A DNA stretch of 64,000 nucleotides from Parabacteroides goldsteinii. Its GTDB lineage: Bacteria; Bacteroidota; Bacteroidia; Bacteroidales; Tannerellaceae. The stretch covers positions 31,110 to 95,109 of the forward strand of contig NZ_JADNBB010000026.1 of the NCBI RefSeq assembly GCF_015550595.1, read 5' to 3'. Of the stretch, positions 34,801 to 43,056 are shown one piece after another. The position numbers were made by a program, and so were the translations under genes. The stretch's first letter is position 1. Each line of letters starts with the position of its first letter. The notes under the pieces were generated by a model. It made no database searches, was not told the origin of the DNA, and saw only the letters and a list, made by a program, of their open reading frames with translations.

Positions 34801-34820
34801 AATACCTAAATCTAGGTATT
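34801..34820. promoter_or_regulatory. Operator-like palindrome upstream of feoAB
   Basis: AATACCTAAATCTAGGTATT has perfect 8-bp arms and a 4-bp centre. Its right edge is 21 bp before the -7 element, so it covers the expected -33 region. That position suits a repressor such as an iron-responsive regulator; identity unknown. Confidence 0.6.
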
Positions 34821-34841
34821 GATTATACAACCATTAAAATA

Positions 34842-34849
34842 TACCTTTG
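34842..34849 (+). promoter_or_regulatory. TAnnTTTG -7 element for feoAB
   Basis: TACCTTTG, 18 bp before the ATG at 34868. An in-frame TTG at 34847 lies inside this motif and is therefore not the start. Confidence 0.65.
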
Positions 34850-34867
34850 CGCAAGATTTTTGAAAAG

Positions 34868-37351
34868 ATGAGATTATCAGAGCTTCGCACAGGCGAAAAA
34901 GGTGTTATTGTAAAGGTAATGGGACGCGGAGCCTTCCGCAAACGCATTATCGAGATGGGATTTATCAGGGGGAAAGAAGTAGACGTTATACAAAATGCAC
35001 CACTGAAGGATCCTATCCATTATCGTGTAATGGGATATGACGTATCATTGCGCCGCAATGATGCCGCTATGATAGAGGTTATCAGTGCCGCCGAACACGC
35101 CAAAGTACAGGCCTCGGAAGAAGAGGAAAAGCGTTCTGCAGACTCTTACATTTCTCCATCCACCGAAGATTTACAAGCAATTGCCATAAATAAAGGGAAA
35201 ACGATCAACGTAGCATTGGTCGGTAATCCGAATTGCGGAAAAACCTCTTTGTTCAACTTTGCTTCAGGAGCCCACGAGCATGTAGGTAATTACAGCGGGG
35301 TCACAGTCGATGCCAAAGAAGGAACCTTCCGACAAGACGGATATACATTCCGGATCGTAGATCTACCGGGTACTTACTCTTTATCGGCTTATACTCCGGA
35401 AGAACTGTATGTCCGTAAACACCTTAGCGAAGAACAACCGGATGTAGTCATCAATGTAATAGATGCCTCCAATCTGGAAAGAAATTTATATCTGACTTGT
35501 CAGCTTATCGACATGGATGTTCGTTCTGTCATTGCATTGAATATGTACGACGAACTGGAGCGGCAGGGTAATAAGTTCGATTACGAATCTCTATCCCGTA
35601 TGATCGGAACTCCGATTGTTCCTACAGTAAGTAGAAGTGGTTTCGGAATCGAAGATCTTTTCAAACGAGTTATCAAAGTTTACGAGGAAGAAGATCCGGT
35701 AATCCGGCATATCCACATTAATTATGGCGAAGTGCTGGAGAAAGGTATTACTAACGTTCGCAAGGCAATCAAGGAGAATGCGAATATAGCAAAAAGCCTT
35801 TCAAAGCGTTACCTCTCTATCAAGCTACTGGAAGGTGATCCCGAAATCGAAGGATTTATACAAACATTGCCATGTGCGGAAATAATCCTTCAGGAACGTG
35901 ACCGTAATGTGACTCAAATCGAAGAGTTATTACTGGAAGATTGCGAAACAGCATTCACTAATGCCCGCTATGGATTTATATCAGGGGCCTTACGGGAAAC
36001 TTTCGAACAAAATAAAATAAAAGAAGCTACCAGCACTCAGATCATAGACCTGTTTGTTACTCATAAAGTTTTAGGTTTCCCCATATTTATCCTGTTTATG
36101 TGGATTATGTTCGAAGCGACATTCCGCCTGGGAGAATATCCGATGGGATGGATCGAGGATTTGGTTGGTTTTATCGGCAACTTTGTACGGTCTCATATGA
36201 GTGAAGGACCTTTAAAAGATTTGTTGGTAGATGGTATCATCGGTGGAGTCGGCGGCGTAATTGTCTTCTTGCCTAATATCCTAATATTATATCTATTCAT
36301 TTCTTTTATGGAAGATTCGGGATATATGGCACGCGCTGCTTTCATCATGGATAAGATCATGCACAAAATGGGACTTCACGGAAAATCGTTCATACCGCTG
36401 GTGATGGGATTCGGATGTAATGTGCCGGCAATTATGGCCTCACGTACAATCGAAAGTCGTAACAGCCGGATGATAACCATGCTGATTAACCCGTTGATGA
36501 GTTGTAGCGCCCGTCTCCCTGTGTATGTATTATTGACCGGAGCATTTTTCCCTAACAATGCCAGCTTTATTCTGCTCTCATTATATGTTACCGGAATTAT
36601 TCTGGCTGTCATTATGGCCCGATTGTTCAAACGTTTCCTGTTTAATGAAGAAGATGTACCGTTTGTAATGGAGCTCCCCCCCTACCGTATGCCTACGGCT
36701 AAATCTATCATGATCCATATGTGGGAAAAAGCGAAGCAGTATCTTCATAAAATGGGAGGTGTCATCCTGGTTGCTTCTATCATTATCTGGTTCCTGGGGT
36801 ATTTCCCCCGTAACACAGAAATAGGCGACGTATTCGACAAGCAAATAGCGGAAGTTGAAAATGCCGAGCTGGATTCTACCGAGAAAACAGAAACCATTGC
36901 GGAACTGGAACGCCTGAAGAATATAGAACATCAGAAAAGTTCTTATATCGGAATAGTCGGTCAAACGATACAACCTGTTCTAAATCCGTTAGGGTTTGAC
37001 TGGAAAATGAGTGTCAGCCTACTTACAGGTATGGCAGCCAAAGAAGTTGTTGTAAGTACTCTGAGCGTATTATATACAGGTGAAGAAGAGGATAGTCAAG
37101 CTTTATCCGAACGCTTGAAACAAGATATGGATGAAGAAGGCAACCCGGTATTCACTCCCCTTATAGCTTTAAGCCTGATGCTTTTCGTGCTCATCTATTT
37201 TCCATGTATAGCAACAATCTCTGCTATCGTCAATGAATCAGGATCATGGAAATGGGGAATATTTGTAGTTATTTACACGTGTGTCCTGGCTTGGATCGTT
37301 TCGTTTGTGGTTTATCAGACGGGGAGTTTGTTTATTAATTTAATTAATTAA
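34868..37351 (+). CDS. feoB: Ferrous iron transporter with fused FeoA and FeoB
   Basis: An 827-residue inner-membrane Fe2+ importer. Residues about 1-75 are a FeoA SH3-like domain (MRLSELRTGEKGVIVKVMGR; GYDVSLRRNDAAMIEV). A linker leads to the FeoB G domain, starting about residue 115 with the P-loop GNPNCGKTSLFN, switch VGNYSGVTVDAKEG, DLPGTYSL and the base motif NMYDEL. The membrane part has the conserved GFGCNVPAIMASR and a later transmembrane Cys region (YFPCIATISAIVNE). FeoA-FeoB fusion is usual in Bacteroidales. A 59-residue Cys-rich partner follows 12 bp downstream. Confidence 0.97.
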   Translation: MRLSELRTGEKGVIVKVMGRGAFRKRIIEMGFIRGKEVDVIQNAPLKDPIHYRVMGYDVSLRRNDAAMIEVISAAEHAKVQASEEEEKRSADSYISPSTEDLQAIAINKGKTINVALVGNPNCGKTSLFNFASGAHEHVGNYSGVTVDAKEGTFRQDGYTFRIVDLPGTYSLSAYTPEELYVRKHLSEEQPDVVINVIDASNLERNLYLTCQLIDMDVRSVIALNMYDELERQGNKFDYESLSRMIGTPIVPTVSRSGFGIEDLFKRVIKVYEEEDPVIRHIHINYGEVLEKGITNVRKAIKENANIAKSLSKRYLSIKLLEGDPEIEGFIQTLPCAEIILQERDRNVTQIEELLLEDCETAFTNARYGFISGALRETFEQNKIKEATSTQIIDLFVTHKVLGFPIFILFMWIMFEATFRLGEYPMGWIEDLVGFIGNFVRSHMSEGPLKDLLVDGIIGGVGGVIVFLPNILILYLFISFMEDSGYMARAAFIMDKIMHKMGLHGKSFIPLVMGFGCNVPAIMASRTIESRNSRMITMLINPLMSCSARLPVYVLLTGAFFPNNASFILLSLYVTGIILAVIMARLFKRFLFNEEDVPFVMELPPYRMPTAKSIMIHMWEKAKQYLHKMGGVILVASIIIWFLGYFPRNTEIGDVFDKQIAEVENAELDSTEKTETIAELERLKNIEHQKSSYIGIVGQTIQPVLNPLGFDWKMSVSLLTGMAAKEVVVSTLSVLYTGEEEDSQALSERLKQDMDEEGNPVFTPLIALSLMLFVLIYFPCIATISAIVNESGSWKWGIFVVIYTCVLAWIVSFVVYQTGSLFINLIN

Positions 37352-37363
37352 CGACATCAAATT

Positions 37364-37543
37364 ATGTGGCAGGAAGTAGCTATCGTCATTATCGGTTTCA
37401 TTGTCATTTTCTATATCGGAAGAAAAATATACAGACTAGTTCACCCTTCAAAAGCAGACAAATCCTGTTGCGGATGTACTGGTTGTGCGCTTAAAGATAT
37501 AAAAAAGGAAAATTCGCGATATTCTTTAAAAGGATGTAAGTGA
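37364..37543 (+). CDS. FeoB-associated Cys-rich membrane peptide
   Basis: A 59-residue peptide (start MWQEVAIVIIGFIVIFYIG) with one N-terminal membrane span followed by a short basic segment and a cytosolic cluster CCGCTGCALKDIKKE, ending LKGCK. This is the layout of the small FeoB-associated Cys-rich proteins that accompany feoB in many anaerobes and may act as FeoC-like accessory or iron-sulfur regulator. It follows feoAB by 12 bp and should be co-transcribed. Confidence 0.85.
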   Translation: MWQEVAIVIIGFIVIFYIGRKIYRLVHPSKADKSCCGCTGCALKDIKKENSRYSLKGCK

Positions 37544-37603
37544 AGATATATTATATATCCGAAAAACAGAGGTTCATATCTTTCGATATTTAAGAGGAAT
37601 GGC

Positions 37604-37611
37604 TATATTTG
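37604..37611 (+). promoter_or_regulatory. TAnnTTTG -7 element before the MBOAT relic
   Basis: TATATTTG, 40 bp before the relic's ATG at 37652. The promoter appears to have survived the loss of the gene. Confidence 0.5.
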
Positions 37612-37651
37612 CACGCTAATCTAACTTAGTATACAACGAAAGAAGAATTAT

Positions 37652-37849
37652 ATGCTTTTCAATTCCATAACATTTCTGATATTTTTAATATTTGTTGAAG
37701 TAGGCATAAACCTTCAGGTATCTACACTCAAAATAATTTTGTCGGCTAACATTAGTTTTTATACATTTCAGGCGTTAAGCTACTCTATTGATGTTTATAG
37801 AAAACAAATAGAATCGACTAAAAATATTTTCAATGACACATTACCCTAG
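37652..37849 (+). pseudogene. Relic of an MBOAT-family O-acyltransferase
   Basis: A 65-codon ORF that reads like two separate pieces of a membrane-bound O-acyltransferase joined together. MLFNSITFLIFLIF matches the very N-terminus of such proteins, and residues from about 24 (STLKIILSANISFYTFQALS, then YSIDVYRKQIE) match the conserved segment normally found over 100 residues later. Intact relatives are about 450-480 residues, so a large internal deletion and a lost C-terminus are inferred. Intact MBOAT proteins acylate extracellular polysaccharide. It lies at the edge of the surface-glycan locus. Confidence 0.7.
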
Positions 37850-37972
37850 AATACAGCTTATCACTTAACTGGAATAAGAAGAAATAATGACAAGATATAT
37901 GATTGAAGATCAAAAAAACAATTAAAAACAAATTTATAACTTCACTATCATAAATCTTATACCAAAAATTTG

Positions 37973-37980
37973 TACTTTTG
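37973..37980 (+). promoter_or_regulatory. TAnnTTTG -7 element for the acyltransferase-glycosyltransferase unit
   Basis: TACTTTTG, 48 bp upstream of the ATG at 38029. Confidence 0.6.
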
Positions 37981-38028
37981 AAGATATTGACTCCTAAATT
38001 TGTCTAAATAAATTATTCGAAAACAAGT

Positions 38029-38643
38029 ATGTTTATCAAAATAGTCCGTCTTACAGAAAGGTTTTCTCATTCTATCGAATTTATAAAAGATTCCATATTA
38101 TCCATACTTTTCAAAAAAGTGATGAAGAAATGTGGAACCAATGTAAAAATAAAACCTTGCACATCAGTATATTTCGGACTAGAAAATCTAAGTATTGGAA
38201 ACAATGTCAGTATTCCCAGATATGCTCATATATTTTGTACGGAAGCAGCACTGAACATAGGTAATAACATCGTATTCGGACCATCTCCTACGATCGTAAC
38301 AGGAAATCATCGAATTGATGTGGTTGGAAAATTCATTGTAGACTCTCATGAAAAACTACCAGAGAATGATAAAGAAGTTAATATAGAAGACGATGTTTGG
38401 GTAGGAGCTAATGTGACTATACTCATGGGAGTTACAATAAGCAGAGGATCGGTTATTGCAGCTGGGGCAGTTGTCAATAAATCTTGCCCCCCCTATTCTA
38501 TTATAGGCGGTATACCGGCTAAAGTCATAAAACCAAGATTTTCAATTGATGAAATAATTGAGCATGAAAAAATGCTTTATGCAGAAGATAAAAGAATTGC
38601 CAGAAACATATTAGAAAAAATATACAATGAAACATATACCTAA
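38029..38643 (+). CDS. Hexapeptide-repeat acyltransferase
   Basis: A 204-residue left-handed beta-helix acetyltransferase of the maltose/galactoside acetyltransferase type. Hexapeptide-like repeats run from about residue 50 (LSIGNNVSIPRYAHIFCTEA; LNIGNNIVFGPSPTIVTGNH), followed by NIEDDVWVGANVTILMGVTI and GAVVNKSCPPYSIIGGIPAK, with the catalytic His in GNHRID likely. It should O-acetylate a sugar in the surface glycan made by neighbouring genes. The next gene starts 17 bp before its stop. Confidence 0.88.
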   Translation: MFIKIVRLTERFSHSIEFIKDSILSILFKKVMKKCGTNVKIKPCTSVYFGLENLSIGNNVSIPRYAHIFCTEAALNIGNNIVFGPSPTIVTGNHRIDVVGKFIVDSHEKLPENDKEVNIEDDVWVGANVTILMGVTISRGSVIAAGAVVNKSCPPYSIIGGIPAKVIKPRFSIDEIIEHEKMLYAEDKRIARNILEKIYNETYT

Positions 38644-39682
38644 AGTTTTAATTGTTGCAACCTCACATAAAACAAGGGGAGGCATTACTGCTGTGATAGA
38701 AGCTCACAAAAAAGGAGTTCAATGGGAGAAGTTTCATTGTAAATGGATTGAAACGCATATAGATAAAGGCTTTCTATATAAGCTACTATATTTTATAAGA
38801 TCATTTATTCTATTTACTGCAGTTATTCCCTTTTACGATATTATTCATATCCACACAAGTGAAGTACCTTCTGCAATCCGTAAATGTTTCTACTTTTTCA
38901 TTGCACGTTTATGGAGAAAAAAAATAATCATACACTTCCATGCTTTTTCACCTCACAGTACTATAAAAACGAAGTTCAGGCCTGTATATAAATATCTATT
39001 CGGTCATGCAGACAGAGTTGTACTATTGTCTGAATACTGGAAAGATCAGGTAACAAATGAGTTTCAATTACCAAAAGGTAAAGCGATTGTCATATATAAT
39101 CCGTGTACCACAATCATAAGTTCAAAATCGTACATTCAGAAAAAACAAATATTATATGCCGGAACCTTGAATCCCAGAAAAGGATATTCAGATATGATCA
39201 ATGCATTTGCTCTTATAGCTCCTAAATATCCAGAATGGGAAATAGTATTTGCAGGCAACGGTGAAATAGATAATGGAAAATTATTAGTGCAGCAGCATAA
39301 TATTGAACAAAAAACAACGTTTTTAGGATGGGTAGATGGCAAACAGAAAGACAAAGCTTTTAAAGAAGCGATGATCTTTTGCCTACCGAGTTATGCCGAG
39401 GGCTTTCCAATGGCAGTATTAGATGCCTGGAGTTATGGTCTACCGGTTGTTACAACTCCTGTAGGAGGAATTCCTGATATCGCTATAAACAGAACTAATT
39501 TGCTTCTGTTTACACCGGGGGACATCCAAACACTCGCTAATAATTTTGAAGAACTAATAAAAGACCCTTCGCTATACAAAACAATAGCAGATGAAGGGAA
39601 AAAATTAGCATCGACAAAGTTTAATATTAAAACGATCAATCAAGAGATAGAGTCATTGTATAATACACTGACGATAGAATAA
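38627..39682 (+). CDS. Glycosyltransferase, GT4 family
   Basis: A 351-residue GT-B transferase with a clear GT4 C-terminal domain: QILYAGTLNPRKGYSDMINA, TTFLGWVDGKQKDKAF and the EX7E-type donor site PSYAEGFPMAVLDAWSYGLP. The N-terminal half has GGITAVIEAHKKG and IIHFHAFSPHSTIKTK. It overlaps the upstream acyltransferase by 17 bp. Donor sugar and linkage are unknown. Confidence 0.92.
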   Translation: MKHIPKVLIVATSHKTRGGITAVIEAHKKGVQWEKFHCKWIETHIDKGFLYKLLYFIRSFILFTAVIPFYDIIHIHTSEVPSAIRKCFYFFIARLWRKKIIIHFHAFSPHSTIKTKFRPVYKYLFGHADRVVLLSEYWKDQVTNEFQLPKGKAIVIYNPCTTIISSKSYIQKKQILYAGTLNPRKGYSDMINAFALIAPKYPEWEIVFAGNGEIDNGKLLVQQHNIEQKTTFLGWVDGKQKDKAFKEAMIFCLPSYAEGFPMAVLDAWSYGLPVVTTPVGGIPDIAINRTNLLLFTPGDIQTLANNFEELIKDPSLYKTIADEGKKLASTKFNIKTINQEIESLYNTLTIE

Positions 39683-39734
39683 TGTTTATTTGTATTACAA
39701 ATTCAAATAAACCAAGATAAAAATATATTTAGAA

Positions 39735-40952
39735 ATGATACAAGATTTTGTAAACAGACATTTTTACAGTTTATTCATAATAACTCTAATATTCGGAATT
39801 GTGACATATGGATTGATTGGTTTTCAATCCATTGATGAATTATGTGCAGTCGTACTATTTGTTATGTTTATACACTATATGTTCCATACCTCGGACTGGA
39901 GAATTAACAAAATATTTATCTACATATTGGGTATATTTATTTTCTATCTCATATATTCATTACAAATAAGCAGCAACTCAAAAACAGCAATACTTGTAGA
40001 TTTCATCATTCAACTAAAACCATACATCGCCTTTTTTTGTGTATACCAAATAAAGCCGCTATTCAGTAAAAAACAAAATACATTGCTTAATCAATTATGC
40101 CTGTTATGCTGGGGGGTATTGGTTCCTTTTGGTATAATAAGTCTATTTTATCCTAATATCCTGGAGTTTATAGCAGGACATCCATCGAATTATGCATCAG
40201 CTATCGCTGCACTGGCATTGGTCTACTTGTATACAAGTAATAATACCAATAAAGAAAAAATCATATTTATTTGTATGCTTGCTGTCGGACTCTTCTCCGC
40301 CAGATCTAAATTCTATGGCTTCTTTGTATTAGCGACATTCACTATTTTGTTTTTCAGTAATGCTAAAAATTTAAAATTCAATTTCAGAAATAGTATTATA
40401 ACATTAATAATGCTGGGAATCATACTATTAGTTGCAAAAGAAAAAATTGAACTTTATTTTTTACAAGGTATCTCAACTAACAGTGAAAAGGATTATATTG
40501 CCCGATTTGCTCTTTATGCTACTTCTTTCCAGATATTCAAAGACTATTTTCCTTTTGGTTCCGGATTGGCAACTTTCGGAACACATGCATCAGGAGCCTA
40601 TTACTCCGATATCTACAAAGAGTATGAAATAGATGGCATCTGGGGGCTAAGCAAACATTATCCCTATTTTATTTCAGATACTTATTATCCGTCCTTAGCC
40701 CAATTCGGAGTAGTAGGAGCACTCTTATTCGCTATCTTTTGGATATACTTATGTAAAAAAGCATATACTTATTTCAAAAAGACATACGACTCCAAACTTA
40801 CAACTATAGTTATTGTAGTATCAGGATATTTTGCCATTGAAAATATCGCCGATGCGACCTTTACAAGTAATCGAGGATTATTTTTTATGATGTTTTTGGG
40901 ACTCGTATTTTCCAATATGACACATAATATGAATCAAAAAGAAACATTATAA
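39735..40952 (+). CDS. O-antigen polymerase/ligase-like membrane protein (Wzy type)
   Basis: A 405-residue protein with about ten to twelve hydrophobic spans. A large external loop around residues 240-315 (YIARFALYATSFQIFKDYFP; FGSGLATFGTHASGAYYSD) has the pattern of Wzy polymerases and WaaL ligases, and YPSLAQFGVVGALLFAIFW follows. It would polymerise repeat units in the periplasm. It is the only polymerase candidate in this locus. Its stop shares the palindrome TTATAA with the stop of the convergent wecG-like gene. Confidence 0.82.
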   Translation: MIQDFVNRHFYSLFIITLIFGIVTYGLIGFQSIDELCAVVLFVMFIHYMFHTSDWRINKIFIYILGIFIFYLIYSLQISSNSKTAILVDFIIQLKPYIAFFCVYQIKPLFSKKQNTLLNQLCLLCWGVLVPFGIISLFYPNILEFIAGHPSNYASAIAALALVYLYTSNNTNKEKIIFICMLAVGLFSARSKFYGFFVLATFTILFFSNAKNLKFNFRNSIITLIMLGIILLVAKEKIELYFLQGISTNSEKDYIARFALYATSFQIFKDYFPFGSGLATFGTHASGAYYSDIYKEYEIDGIWGLSKHYPYFISDTYYPSLAQFGVVGALLFAIFWIYLCKKAYTYFKKTYDSKLTTIVIVVSGYFAIENIADATFTSNRGLFFMMFLGLVFSNMTHNMNQKETL

Positions 40953-41687
40953 TTTCTTTGAGAAAAAGGATTTAATATATAATGTTCCTATCTTATATAG
41001 GAAAACGACATTATATACCAGATACCTCTTCCACAATCGTCGTGGATCGGTGATCAACCTACCAAACCATTCCAAACCGCAATTAATCATCCATTGTGGC
41101 GGACGCTTTTTGGTTTCAGCATAAAAGTCAAAAACTGCACCTATTCCACAGATAACCTTAGTATTAATATTATTATGGTTATGATAGATCCATGTTTCCT
41201 GCTTGGGAGCTGTCATCCCTACAAAAACCACATCCGGAGAAAACCGATTAATAACATCATACATTTCCTGATTATCAGCATCCGTAAATTGTTCTTTAAA
41301 AGGAGGACTAAATGTTTCGACACAAATATTGGGATATTCTTTGTTTAAACGTTTTCTTATCAGATCTAATGTACTTTGGGATGCCCCCAGGTAAAAACAA
41401 CGTCCCTTCTTCTTATTCAACAAATCCAACAAAAGAAAATGTAAATCGGCCCCAGCCATTTTCTTTATATGTTTTCCTGCAAGCAGACGAGCTGCATATA
41501 CGATAGCAATACCGTCTGGCAATAAAATATCACTCGTTTGTAAAGCCTTCTTAAAATCAGGAAAACGATCCGTCATTGTCCATGAATAGGCATTTATTGT
41601 ATTTATTATTAATGTCTTTTCCGGAAATTCTGTAAAAATAAAATCGGTTGTAATATCAAAATCCCCTAGCTTCACTATATCATACAT
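40947..41687 (-). CDS. WecG/TagA/CpsF-family glycosyltransferase (GT26)
   Basis: A 246-residue GT26 enzyme. Key segments are LLPDGIAIVYAARLLAGK, KMAGADLHFLLLDL, RCFYLGASQSTLDLIRKRL, DVVFVGMTAPKQETWIYHN, VICGIGAVFDFYAETKKR and PPQWMINCGLEWFGRL. Family members add ManNAc(A) or a related sugar to a lipid-linked GlcNAc as the second step of glycan assembly. The presence of wecB at 29.6 kb, which supplies UDP-ManNAc, makes a ManNAc-type donor plausible. It has its own promoter motif at 41712-41719. Confidence 0.93.
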   Translation of the reverse strand: MYDIVKLGDFDITTDFIFTEFPEKTLIINTINAYSWTMTDRFPDFKKALQTSDILLPDGIAIVYAARLLAGKHIKKMAGADLHFLLLDLLNKKKGRCFYLGASQSTLDLIRKRLNKEYPNICVETFSPPFKEQFTDADNQEMYDVINRFSPDVVFVGMTAPKQETWIYHNHNNINTKVICGIGAVFDFYAETKKRPPQWMINCGLEWFGRLITDPRRLWKRYLVYNVVFLYKIGTLYIKSFFSKKL

Positions 41688-41711
41688 CGTTTATATCTTA
41701 TTTTTGACAGA

Positions 41712-41719
41712 CAAAGATA
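41712..41719 (-). promoter_or_regulatory. TAnnTTTG -7 element for the wecG-like gene
   Basis: Reads TATCTTTG on the minus strand, 24 bp before the ATG at 41687. Confidence 0.6.
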
Positions 41720-41764
41720 TAACTAAAAGTAGAGATTCAGAACCTCACAATATATATTTACACC

Positions 41765-42892
41765 TTATTTATCCAAATTCAAGGATTTTCTTAATATCCT
41801 AGATATTGTAAAGGACTCTAATCCCCAGAACTCAGCTTTCCCCATACTATACGAAATAAGAACGGCATTATTGGGTAAAAAAAGAATAGCCGGATACGCA
41901 AACCATAAGTTTGGATTACTTTCTATTAAAACCTTATTAGTCCAACTCGCACCCTCATCTTTAGATAAAGCTAGACACAAAGGTGTCCGAACTGTTTTAC
42001 TATTATTCCAGATAGCAATAAGCGCCGTACTTTGAGGATCACGAACTATCAGTGCAGGAGATTGAGCAGAAGATAAATTACCTTCCTGAGCTACCGACCA
42101 CGATTTCCCGGAATCTTTTGAATAAGAAAAATATTGAAAGCCGGAATTTGTTCGCATATACAATAGTATTTTCCCATTTTTTAATTCAACAACACCAGGT
42201 TCCTGAGTCACCAGATCTTGTCTTTTAGTAACAAATTCACCTCTGACCCATGTCTTCCCATTATCATCTGAATAACAACAAAATATATGTCCACTCTCAT
42301 TTAAGGAGGAATTACTCATTGTATGAAGAGACAATGGCATTAATAAACGCCCGGACTTCAATCTGATTACCCGGCTATTATTTAAAACATAATAACCACT
42401 TTCAGGCACAACACAAGCTACAGGATCAGACCATGTTATCCCTTCATCTTTTGATGTTCGCATAACCGGGTAACAATCATATATACTATTCTTCACTAAA
42501 TAAAATAAAGCAATATCATTATTTTGTAGCCTCAATAAAGAAACAGACATTACATTCTTCTTCCCCCCACCAGTAACAATATCCCGTTCATCACCCCATG
42601 TGTAACCACCATCATCAGAAATACGCCCCGACAATACAGCCTTATCATGATCTCCCTGACCATCAATAAAACGTGTATAAATAGTTAATATGCGGTTATC
42701 TTTCAACAGTATAATATCTCCCTCGCTACAACGAGGCGTTGTAGTCGAAGCTTCTAAAAAAAGAGACGTTGATTTCAATACGTTAGGAAAAAGTTCTTCT
42801 TCCTCTTCAGCAGTATCACATCCTCCTGAAAGTAATAGACTAAATGATAAACAGATAGCCATATAACAAATTTTAAAATTTAGCAACTTCAT
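41765..42892 (-). CDS. Sialidase-like lipoprotein with Asp-box (BNR) repeats
   Basis: A 375-residue predicted lipoprotein (signal ending LLLSGGCD; Cys about residue 25) with a six-bladed-propeller pattern. Asp-box repeats are seen as SDDGGYTWGD, SKDEGITWSD, SDDNGKTWVR, SKDSGKSWSV and SKDEGASWTN. A PRCSEGD segment near the N-terminus is in the place of the first catalytic Arg region. It is related to exo-alpha-sialidases, but I cannot confirm the full Arg triad or the Tyr/Glu pair. Its placement inside a nonulosonic-acid locus suggests trimming or remodelling of the cell's own glycan. It is a single-gene unit between wecG-like and a divergent glycosyltransferase. Confidence 0.82.
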   Translation of the reverse strand: MKLLNFKICYMAICLSFSLLLSGGCDTAEEEEELFPNVLKSTSLFLEASTTTPRCSEGDIILLKDNRILTIYTRFIDGQGDHDKAVLSGRISDDGGYTWGDERDIVTGGGKKNVMSVSLLRLQNNDIALFYLVKNSIYDCYPVMRTSKDEGITWSDPVACVVPESGYYVLNNSRVIRLKSGRLLMPLSLHTMSNSSLNESGHIFCCYSDDNGKTWVRGEFVTKRQDLVTQEPGVVELKNGKILLYMRTNSGFQYFSYSKDSGKSWSVAQEGNLSSAQSPALIVRDPQSTALIAIWNNSKTVRTPLCLALSKDEGASWTNKVLIESNPNLWFAYPAILFLPNNAVLISYSMGKAEFWGLESFTISRILRKSLNLDK

Positions 42893-42911
42893 ATCCCACA
42901 GTAGTATTTAT

Positions 42912-42919
42912 CAAAGATA
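42912..42919 (-). promoter_or_regulatory. TAnnTTTG -7 element for the sialidase-like gene
   Basis: Reads TATCTTTG on the minus strand, 19 bp before the ATG at 42892. Confidence 0.6.
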
Positions 42920-43044
42920 AATAACTTGTAAATACATACACCATCCAGTACGCACCTTTAACCACATTTAACTTATTTATCCTAATAATACAAACATACA
43001 ATCGTTTATAATTCATTACGAGTGTAGACTATTTAAATATTATG

Positions 43045-43052
43045 TACATTTG
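43045..43052 (+). promoter_or_regulatory. TAnnTTTG motif overlapping the first possible start of the glycosyltransferase
   Basis: TACATTTG lies 4 bp before ATG 43057 and overlaps an earlier in-frame ATG at 43042. If used, the transcript would be nearly leaderless; alternatively the match is chance. Confidence 0.4.
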
Positions 43053-43056
43053 CAAT

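Larger units (their letters stand above)
37544..38028. other. 485-bp region between feo and the glycan locus: relic ORF and two promoters
   Basis: It contains an MBOAT-like relic (37652-37849) with a preceding TATATTTG element and a second promoter motif, TACTTTTG, at 37973-37980. The remainder is AT-rich with no further coding signal. Base composition becomes visibly more AT-rich from here on. Confidence 0.65.

Noticed and set aside
34847..34867. N-terminal extension of feoAB from a TTG codon
   Set aside because: The TTG is part of the -7 element TACCTTTG; ATG 34868 gives the normal FeoA start.
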